Positions 1 through 5,002 of a DNA stretch of 6,299 nucleotides are shown here, piece by piece. The stretch spans positions 1-6,299 of the forward strand of contig JAFOYD010000122.1 of NCBI GenBank assembly GCA_017391545.1. Direction: 5' to 3'. A program made the translations under genes and the position numbers. Positions within the stretch are counted from its first letter, which is position 1; every line of letters begins with the position of its first letter. The notes below the pieces were generated by a model, which saw only the letters and a program-made list of their open reading frames with translations, did no database searches and had not been told where the DNA came from. This DNA is from Lachnospiraceae bacterium (GTDB taxonomy: Bacteria; Bacillota; Clostridia; Lachnospirales; Lachnospiraceae).

Positions 1-683
1 AAGCATATGACTGCGGAGAGACGATCGGTGCGTATCTAAGTGAATTGGGATTCAATGTCGACTTTGCACCGGATGCTGATGTGCTGACAAAGAGTGGAAG
101 CGCTGTCATTGGAAACAGATCGTTTGGCAGTGACGCCGGGCTGGTAACAAAATACGCTGTGGCGTATTCTAACGGATTACATGCGCATGGAATTATGAGC
201 ACCTTCAAGCATTTTCCGGGACATGGAGCGACAGAGGCAGATACCCATGAAGGATATGCGTATACGAATGAAACCTATGAGGAGCTGATGACGACAGAGC
301 TGCAGCCTTTTAGCGCTGCGCAGGTGTGTGGTGTGGATCTGGTCATGGTGGCGCACATATCAGCCCCGAATGTTGTTGGAGATGACACGCCATGCTCTCT
401 TTCCGAGAAAATGATAACCGGGATTTTGAGAACGGATCTGGGCTATGATGGTCTGGTCATCACGGATGCGATGAATATGGGAGCAATTGCGAAAAACTAT
501 GATTCCGGTGTCGCTGCAAAAATGGCTGTAAAAGCCGGAGTCGATATAATACTGATGCCGGGTGATTTTCAGGCAGCATATTCTGGTCTGTATACCGCAG
601 TGCTCAGTGGAGAGATTTCGGAGGATCGGATCGACGAATCTGTGAGGAGGATTCTCACGGCGAAGATCAGCAAACTTTCATAA
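1..683 (+). CDS. nagZ: Beta-N-acetylhexosaminidase, glycoside hydrolase family 3 (NagZ type), 5' end missing
   Basis: This is a 5'-truncated gene: the frame is open from base 3 and about 226 residues are visible. NagZ-type GH3 enzymes remove N-acetylglucosamine from GlcNAc-anhydroMurNAc or GlcNAc-MurNAc wall fragments in muropeptide turnover. The family signature is fully present: KHFPGHG (207-227) followed by ATEADTH, whose Asp (240) and His (246) are the expected general acid/base dyad. The expected catalytic nucleophile is the Asp in ITDAMNMGAI (codon 465). Only 72 residues follow that Asp, so this is a single-domain GH3 without the extra C-terminal domain of longer members. The ending DRIDESVRRILTAKISKL is typical of the family. 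The N-terminus, and hence any signal peptide or lipobox, lies outside the window, so location is not visible. Gram-positive homologues are often exported. No terminator separates it from the lipoprotein gene 77 bases downstream. Specificity for NagZ substrates over other GH3 substrates is inferred from the signature. Confidence 0.93.
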   Translation, partial: AYDCGETIGAYLSELGFNVDFAPDADVLTKSGSAVIGNRSFGSDAGLVTKYAVAYSNGLHAHGIMSTFKHFPGHGATEADTHEGYAYTNETYEELMTTELQPFSAAQVCGVDLVMVAHISAPNVVGDDTPCSLSEKMITGILRTDLGYDGLVITDAMNMGAIAKNYDSGVAAKMAVKAGVDIILMPGDFQAAYSGLYTAVLSGEISEDRIDESVRRILTAKISKLS

Positions 684-744
684 TCCTGTAACCTTTCCTT
701 ACATTCAAAAGTATTGTATATGGATACGAAAATGCCTAAATGAT

Positions 745-752
745 GGAGGAGG
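745..752 (+). promoter_or_regulatory. Ribosome binding site that fixes the lipoprotein start
   Basis: GGAGGAGG lies 8 bases before the ATG at 761. An in-frame ATG at 740 would lie upstream of this site and would add seven residues (MMEEDIN) that disrupt the signal peptide. Start 761 is therefore preferred. Confidence 0.85.
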
Positions 753-760
753 ATATAAAT

Positions 761-1822
761 ATGAAACAAAAAGTGGTATTAGCAATACTGTCCGTATTTA
801 CGGCTGCTACGATTGCTGGATGTGGCGTAAAGAGTGGGATGGATGAGAATGATGTCCAAAACAGTCAAAGCGTAGAAAGTGAATCAGCGCAGACAGAGGA
901 CGCGACTGTAACGGATGCGTCAGAGGATTCTTCGAGCATAGCTTTTAGGGATTCTGAGGAGGAGAATACAGAGGAAACAGCAGACCTGACTTTTGCAGAT
1001 CTGTCAGAGTTAGAGTTTGAGTTTTCGAGTGGTGCCGGAGGATGGTCCGAAGGATTTACGATTGAGAAGGACGGTTCGTTTAGCGGAAATTTCCATGATT
1101 CGGATATGGGAGTTACCGGTGAGGGATATCCGGATGGTACGATGTATTGCTGTTCCTATACAGGACATTTTACGGAGCTTACCAAAATAAACGACGATAC
1201 CTATGAGATGAAGCTTGCCGACATCTCCTACACGGATCCGGTCGGCACGGATGAGATTTGCGATGGGATGCACTTTATTTACACAGAATCGTATTGTCTG
1301 GGTGCAAATGATACCTTTAAGGTCTATCTTCCGGGAACACCGTTAAGTGAGCTGTCGGAGGAAGAATGTTTGTGGATTTCTTATAATAATGAGAGTGAAA
1401 CTGAGTTGACGATGATTATCATTGTTGATGAGAAGAATGAATTTGGCATCTATTCTTATCCAAGACCGGAGCCTTTGGAAGATGCCCGGATGACATTTAA
1501 CACATACAAAGACTCTTACGATTACTATGTGGACAAATTATCTGAAGCTGAGACAACCGCAGAAATGGCAGAATACGCAGAAACGATGTACGAAAACTGT
1601 GATTCTTGCCTCAACTACATCTGGAATCTGGTAAAGAATAATGTTGAGGAAGACAAATTTGACGAGATTTTAGAGGAACAGCGGGAATGGATCGCTCAAA
1701 AAGAGGCGCGTGCAGAGGAAATTCTTTCGGCAGGCGGCTCGATGGCAGCAGTGGACTGCAACCAGTTTATGGCAGAGCTAACGATGGAACGCTGCGAAGC
1801 ATTAATTAAATATCTTGAGTAG
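761..1822 (+). CDS. Secreted lipoprotein with C-terminal LprI/DUF1311-like domain
   Basis: A 353-residue protein. Residues 1-20 form a lipoprotein signal peptide (MKQK, then a hydrophobic run) with lipobox IAGC and lipidated Cys21, so it should be anchored on the outer face of the membrane. Residues 22 to about 75 are a disordered linker rich in Ser, Glu, Asp and Thr. Residues about 80-240 look beta-rich and carry alternating hydrophobic and Gly/aromatic segments, for example FTIEKDGSFSGNF; I do not recognise this part. Residues about 250-353 resemble the LprI/DUF1311 family: a helical region with ENCDSC (Cys280, Cys283), a central EEQREWIAQKEARAEE (Trp310), then a late Cys333 and Cys345. The order Cys, QxxW, Cys and a final helix matches that family. 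Some LprI proteins inhibit lysozyme, but that activity is not shown for this architecture. It may be co-transcribed with the upstream NagZ gene, and a terminator follows. The lipoprotein call is firm; the domain call is moderate. Confidence 0.9.
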   Translation: MKQKVVLAILSVFTAATIAGCGVKSGMDENDVQNSQSVESESAQTEDATVTDASEDSSSIAFRDSEEENTEETADLTFADLSELEFEFSSGAGGWSEGFTIEKDGSFSGNFHDSDMGVTGEGYPDGTMYCCSYTGHFTELTKINDDTYEMKLADISYTDPVGTDEICDGMHFIYTESYCLGANDTFKVYLPGTPLSELSEEECLWISYNNESETELTMIIIVDEKNEFGIYSYPRPEPLEDARMTFNTYKDSYDYYVDKLSEAETTAEMAEYAETMYENCDSCLNYIWNLVKNNVEEDKFDEILEEQREWIAQKEARAEEILSAGGSMAAVDCNQFMAELTMERCEALIKYLE

Positions 1823-1831
1823 TAGATAATG

Positions 1832-1864
1832 AAAATCGGGAGTGGATGTGCTTCCGATTTTTTT
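1832..1864 (+). terminator. Rho-independent terminator after the lipoprotein gene
   Basis: An 8-pair stem (ATCGGGAG at 1835-1842 with CTTCCGAT at 1851-1858, one G-T wobble) closes an 8-base loop. Three upstream A residues can extend pairing into the six-T run at 1859-1864. It ends the NagZ-lipoprotein transcript and isolates it from the PadR operon. Confidence 0.88.
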
Positions 1865-1876
1865 GTTATTTGTGTA

Positions 1877-1905
1877 TTGACATATAATATTATATGGTAT
1901 ATAGT
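1877..1905 (+). promoter_or_regulatory. Sigma-A-type promoter of the padR operon
   Basis: A perfect -35 box TTGACA (1877-1882) is followed, after exactly 17 bases, by TATAGT (1900-1905). Transcription would start near 1912, leaving a leader of about 54 bases before the padR ATG. The spacer is occupied by a 16-base perfect palindrome, so a bound repressor would block polymerase directly. Confidence 0.8.
1881..1896. promoter_or_regulatory. Putative PadR operator, palindromic site 1
   Basis: CATATAATATTATATG is a perfect 16-base palindrome that begins inside the -35 box and fills the promoter spacer. A near-identical copy lies at 1930-1945. Autoregulation through AT-rich palindromes next to the gene is common for PadR regulators. 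That this regulator binds here is an inference from position. Confidence 0.68.
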
Positions 1906-1917
1906 ATATTCACACAC

Positions 1918-1945
1918 AATATTATACAGCATATAATATTATATT
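1918..1945. promoter_or_regulatory. Putative PadR operator, site 2, downstream of the start of transcription
   Basis: Bases 1930-1945 repeat the site 1 palindrome with only the last base changed (G to T). An upstream half copy, AATATTATA (1918-1926), pairs as a 9-base inverted repeat with TATAATATT (1932-1940) across the 5-base spacer CAGCA. The site lies in the leader just before the ribosome binding site, so it could act as a second operator or as an RNA hairpin. A weaker related element, TATATAGTATAT (1898-1909), overlaps the -10 box. Confidence 0.62.
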
Positions 1946-1950
1946 ATTGT

Positions 1951-1957
1951 AAAGGAG
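1951..1957 (+). promoter_or_regulatory. Ribosome binding site that fixes the padR start
   Basis: AAAGGAG lies 8 bases before the ATG at 1966. An in-frame ATG at 1894 falls inside the promoter, ahead of the likely transcription start, so it cannot be the true start. Confidence 0.85.
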
Positions 1958-1965
1958 ATGGATTC

Positions 1966-2292
1966 ATGGTTTTTAATACAGGTTCAACTCTGCTTGATGC
2001 CATTGTGCTTGCTGTTGTGTCCAAGGATACAGAAGGAACCTATGGTTACAAGATTACCCAGGATGTACGGGATGTCATAGAACTAAGTGAATCAACACTT
2101 TATCCTGTGCTCCGGCGCTTGCAGAAGGATGAATGTCTGGCTACCTATGATAAGGAGTGTGCAGGCAGGAACCGACGCTATTACCACATCACAGAAAAGG
2201 GAAGCGAACAGCTTCAAATGTACAAAAGGGAATGGATTACCTATTCCACCAAAATAACGAGTCTATTTGAGGGAGGTATAACTCATGAGTAA
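1966..2292 (+). CDS. PadR-family transcriptional regulator (short type)
   Basis: A 108-residue cytoplasmic DNA-binding protein, the usual size of the short PadR class, which has a winged helix-turn-helix plus one C-terminal helix used for dimerisation. Visible hallmarks are LLDAIVLAVVSKDTEGTYGYKITQDV near the N-terminus, the recognition-helix region SESTLYPVLRRLQKDECL, and the wing region AGRNRRYYHITEKGSEQL. Relatives are mostly repressors released by a small ligand or by a membrane partner. It is the first gene of a three-gene operon and its stop overlaps the next start by 8 bases, so translation is likely coupled. The AT-rich palindromes around its promoter suggest that it represses its own operon. 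Which signal it senses cannot be read from the sequence. Confidence 0.93.
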   Translation: MVFNTGSTLLDAIVLAVVSKDTEGTYGYKITQDVRDVIELSESTLYPVLRRLQKDECLATYDKECAGRNRRYYHITEKGSEQLQMYKREWITYSTKITSLFEGGITHE

Positions 2293-2953
2293 AAATGAAT
2301 TCTTAGACCGACTCTTTGGATTGCTCTCTGATCTTTCGCAGGAGGAGCGCGATGAAGCGCTTGCATATTACAGGGAATATATTGAAGATGCGGGTTTGGA
2401 GAATGAAGAGGCGATTATGGAAGAACTTGGCACGCCTGAGGAAGTGGCTACAGAGATCAAATCAGGAATCTTAAACAAGGGTAATTCTTCCGAACAGGAA
2501 AGCAGTCAACAGGAGAAGCAGCATACATTTACAGAAGATCAGTTTCAGAAAACCAGTGAACCACAGAAGAATTCCAATACTGCCCTGATTGTTCTGGCAG
2601 TCATAGCAGCAGTTCTTTTAAGCCCTGTCTGGATCGGACTTCTCGGTTCTATCTTTGGCGTGGTTTTTGGCTGTTTAGCCACGATTGCAGGATTGATCCT
2701 GGGTTTTGGAATTGGCGGACTGGTTTGCTTATTCGTAGGAATTATCCTGTTCTTTGCAGGCTTTCCGACCATTTTTCACAATCTGCTCGGCGGTGTTGCA
2801 ATGATTGGAGGAGGACTTGTCGTTACCGCCATTGGAATCCTGTTCCTGCTCTTCACAGGCTTGCTCTGTATCGTTGTCATTCCATGGGTAGTCAAGGGAA
2901 TCCGTAGTCTGATTCAAAAATTATCGAACCGTAAAAAGGAGGTACGTATATGA
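2285..2953 (+). CDS. DUF1700 (HAAS-type) domain multi-pass membrane protein
   Basis: A 222-residue protein. Residues 1-62 match the DUF1700/HAAS-type helical domain: MSKNEFLDRLFGLLSDL, then a conserved ERDEALAYYREYIEDAG and a LGTPEEVATEIKSGIL turn. Residues 63-97 are a polar Gln/Glu/Ser linker. From about 99 to 203 the chain is almost wholly hydrophobic and Gly-rich, with room for four or five membrane segments; it ends in a short basic tail (QKLSNRKKEVRI). Proteins of this kind are commonly encoded directly after a PadR regulator. The cytoplasmic helical domain is thought to mediate signalling or contact with the regulator, but its biochemical role is not settled. Its start has the ribosome binding site GGGAGGT inside the end of padR, and its stop overlaps the next ATG by 4 bases. 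Confidence 0.9.
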   Translation: MSKNEFLDRLFGLLSDLSQEERDEALAYYREYIEDAGLENEEAIMEELGTPEEVATEIKSGILNKGNSSEQESSQQEKQHTFTEDQFQKTSEPQKNSNTALIVLAVIAAVLLSPVWIGLLGSIFGVVFGCLATIAGLILGFGIGGLVCLFVGIILFFAGFPTIFHNLLGGVAMIGGGLVVTAIGILFLLFTGLLCIVVIPWVVKGIRSLIQKLSNRKKEVRI

Positions 2954-3906
2954 AAAAATTTGCCAAAGGCTGTCTGATCGCAGCACTTTCCATGCTCACC
3001 ATTGGTGTCATAATTCTTGCTGTGTGTACCTTTATTGGAGGGACTAAAATATATGCTTACGCGCAGGATGAGATCAAAAACAATCCTTATGTCGAAGACT
3101 TATTCGTTGATGTGGACGATTTCTTTGGCGGAGACATCGTGTCCTGGCATCATGGTGAGATGCACATGAGTTTTGACCATAACTATCCAACACATTCCGG
3201 CGATGATCAGGATTTTCAGGCTGCCCTCGCTTCTGATGTTTCGAACCTCAATTTGGAAATCGGTGCAGGTAGCTGCATCATCTCCGAATCGGATGATGCG
3301 TATTTTCATATCTACTCTAAAAATGCAGGTAAGTATCAATACTATACTGAAAATGGCACATTCCATGTAAGGGGATTTGATCATAACGGCAAAGGTGTGC
3401 ATGTTGGTGAATATAACGAGATTTACCTTGAAATTCCGAAAAATGTCCTGTTTGAGAGTATTGAGATCGAGCTAGGAGCAGGCAAAATAGAGGCAGATTC
3501 TTTGCTGGCATCCGGACGTATCAATATGGAAATTGGTGCCGGGGAACTGGAGGTCAATACACTGAATGCGAACTGGTTCAATGTCGACCTTGGTGTGGGA
3601 GATATGGAAGTCAAAAACGGTTCTGTAAATGACAGTGAAGTGAACATTGGCATGGGAGAAATGACATATTCCGGGCGCATAACTGGTGATTTTACGGCTG
3701 AATGTGGGTTTGGAGATCTTGATCTGTATCTTGATGACAGTGTGAATGATCACAATTATGAGCTGGATTGCAGCGTGGGTGATATTACTTTGAATCAAAC
3801 CAATTATAGCGGTATATCATACACAGAGAAAATTAACAACAACGCCGACAGCACATATGCCATTGAATGTGCCGGAGGAAAGATAACAATTGACTTTAAG
3901 AAATAA
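2950..3906 (+). CDS. Membrane-anchored DUF4097 beta-repeat protein
   Basis: A 318-residue protein. Residues 1-6 are basic (MKKFAK), and residues about 7-31 form one hydrophobic segment with no lipobox or clear cleavage site, so the rest is probably anchored and faces outward. Residues about 98-316 match the DUF4097 type of stacked beta-strand repeat. A motif of the form hydrophobic-x-G-x-G-x-hydrophobic recurs as EIGAGSC (103), ELGAGKI (174), EIGAGEL (194), DLGVGDM (213), NIGMGEM (232), ECGFGDL (251) and DCSVGDI (273). The middle copies are 19-22 residues apart, as expected for one coil each of a beta solenoid. An acidic, His-containing region (47-90) lies between the anchor and the repeats. 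Proteins of this group sit in envelope-stress loci such as those related to LiaG and YvlB. No enzyme motif is visible. The ATGA overlap with the upstream gene implies coupled synthesis. Confidence 0.9.
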   Translation: MKKFAKGCLIAALSMLTIGVIILAVCTFIGGTKIYAYAQDEIKNNPYVEDLFVDVDDFFGGDIVSWHHGEMHMSFDHNYPTHSGDDQDFQAALASDVSNLNLEIGAGSCIISESDDAYFHIYSKNAGKYQYYTENGTFHVRGFDHNGKGVHVGEYNEIYLEIPKNVLFESIEIELGAGKIEADSLLASGRINMEIGAGELEVNTLNANWFNVDLGVGDMEVKNGSVNDSEVNIGMGEMTYSGRITGDFTAECGFGDLDLYLDDSVNDHNYELDCSVGDITLNQTNYSGISYTEKINNNADSTYAIECAGGKITIDFKK

Positions 3907-3918
3907 TGAAGAACATTC

Positions 3919-3965
3919 AAAAGACCTTCAAACTGCATCTGCTACGTCAGTTTGGAGGTCTTTTT
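3919..3965 (+). terminator. Strong rho-independent terminator closing the padR operon
   Basis: A 15-pair stem (3921-3935, AAGACCTTCAAACTG, with 3948-3962; one G-T wobble) surrounds a 12-base loop and runs into TTTTT at 3961-3965. It starts 12 bases after the DUF4097 stop and shields the MerR operon from read-through. Confidence 0.93.
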
Positions 3966-4020
3966 GCGTGATCGGAAATTGTGACAGCGTATCTGAGTTT
4001 GACTTTTTTGAAAATCACAC

Positions 4021-4052
4021 TTGACTCTGCCCTTAGGGGGAGAGTGTAGAAT
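4021..4052 (+). promoter_or_regulatory. MerR-type promoter with long spacer and operator dyad
   Basis: TTGACT (4021-4026) and TAGAAT (4047-4052) are separated by 20 bases instead of the usual 17, the hallmark of promoters that MerR-family activators twist into a usable shape. The spacer holds a dyad over 4024-4045: the arm ACTCTGCCC mirrors GGGGGAGAGT, with a mismatch at one pair and a wobble near the centre. The arrangement closely resembles BmrR-class operators. Transcription would start near 4059, giving a leader of about 85 bases. It should control both the regulator and the downstream ABC gene. Confidence 0.87.
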
Positions 4053-4144
4053 GACTTCATACTGCTTGTTAGCTGTTGGTAATTACGGCAGTTTGTAGTA
4101 TCATATCAGTAATGACGTTTCGATGGGAATAGGAGGCGGTACTC

Positions 4145-4999
4145 ATGAAAATGGAAAAAGAACATAAAGCCTGTGGAGAAAAGACAAGCGATCATCTGTA
4201 TAAGATCGGTATGTTTGCGCAGATGAATCATATCACGATCAAGACGCTTCATTTCTACGAGGAGCAGGGGCTTCTTGCCCCGGCTTATGTGGATGAGGAG
4301 AATGGTTACCGTTACTATACAATGAGTCAGATGGCAGTGCTGCACCGGATCACGGCACTGAAGCAGGCGGGATTTACTATTGAAGATATCAAAAGAATCA
4401 GCAGCAGTTCGGATACGACTTCTTTTCTGAACCGGAAAAAGGCAGAGCTTTTGTCAAAAATTGCTGATCTGACCAGACAGATCGCAGCAATCGACGGGTA
4501 TCTTGCAGAGGGAGAGGATGCGCTCAAGGCACCGGTTCTGATCAAGACGATTCCCGCAGTTGTGGCAGCCACAATGCAGGACAGAATCGAATCTTATGAT
4601 GCGTTGTTTGACATGATGCCTAAGATGGGAGCACAGATGGAAGCGCTTGGGTGTGAATGTGCGATTCCGGAGTATTGCTTTACGAATTATCTGGAGCCGG
4701 GTTACAAGGAGGAACAGATTCTGATCGAGACCTGCGAGGCGGTCACCGAGAAAAAGGAAGATACGGAGTCACTCAAGTTCAAGGAATTTCCGGAAATTCA
4801 GGCTGCCTGTATCTATCACAAAGGTTCGTACAGCAATTTTCCACATACGTATGAAGTCATCTTGAAGTACATCGAGGAAAGTGGATATGAAATCTGCGGA
4901 GCCATTCGTGAAAAGTATATCGACGGTGTATGGAATAAAGAGACCGAGGACGAATGGCTTTCTGAGATTCAGATTCCGGTCATGAAACGAGAGGAGTAG
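4145..4999 (+). CDS. MerR-family transcriptional activator with GyrI-like effector-binding domain (BmrR-like)
   Basis: A 284-residue cytoplasmic regulator. Residues 18-87 form the MerR winged helix domain: LYKIGMFAQMNHITIKTLHFYEEQGLL, then the wing ENGYRYYTMSQMAVLHRITALKQAGFTIEDIK. Residues about 93-122 are the dimer coiled coil (RKKAELLSKIADLTRQIAAIDGYL). Residues about 130-282 fit a GyrI-like ligand-binding domain, ending in EDEWLSEIQIPV. The Glu in that last motif (about 274) probably matches the buried acidic residue that contacts cationic drugs in BmrR. No metal-binding Cys pattern of MerR or CueR is seen, so a multidrug or organic ligand is more likely than a metal. A hydrophilic 17-residue N-terminal extension precedes the first helix. 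The start at 4145 is supported by AGGAGG (4131-4136); an ATG two codons later is possible. The gene ends three bases before the UvrA-like gene. Confidence 0.93.
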   Translation: MKMEKEHKACGEKTSDHLYKIGMFAQMNHITIKTLHFYEEQGLLAPAYVDEENGYRYYTMSQMAVLHRITALKQAGFTIEDIKRISSSSDTTSFLNRKKAELLSKIADLTRQIAAIDGYLAEGEDALKAPVLIKTIPAVVAATMQDRIESYDALFDMMPKMGAQMEALGCECAIPEYCFTNYLEPGYKEEQILIETCEAVTEKKEDTESLKFKEFPEIQAACIYHKGSYSNFPHTYEVILKYIEESGYEICGAIREKYIDGVWNKETEDEWLSEIQIPVMKREE

Positions 5000-5002
5000 A
5001 GG

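Noticed and set aside
684..744. Separate promoter for the lipoprotein gene
   Set aside because: TATTGT and TGTATA near 712-720 look like weak -10 boxes, but no acceptable -35 box lies 16-18 bases upstream.
740..760. Start of the lipoprotein at the ATG at 740
   Set aside because: It has no ribosome binding site of its own and puts acidic residues before the signal peptide; the ATG at 761 gives a normal lipoprotein leader.
1894..1965. Upstream in-frame ATG extending PadR by 24 residues
   Set aside because: It falls within the promoter before the expected transcription start and lacks a ribosome binding site, while the ATG at 1966 has AAAGGAG at the right distance.
3100..3798. Several minus-strand open frames opposite the DUF4097 gene
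   Set aside because: They overlap one another in different frames, have no plausible ribosome binding sites and encode no recognisable family; the plus-strand gene has clear repeats and coupling.
3966..4020. A second promoter using the TTGACT near 3999
   Set aside because: No -10-like hexamer follows at a workable distance, and the MerR-type boxes at 4021-4052 are far better placed.
4112..4132. Seven-codon-span leader ORF (MTFRWE) before the MerR gene
   Set aside because: It has no ribosome binding site and no attenuation-like hairpin pair, so chance is the simpler explanation.
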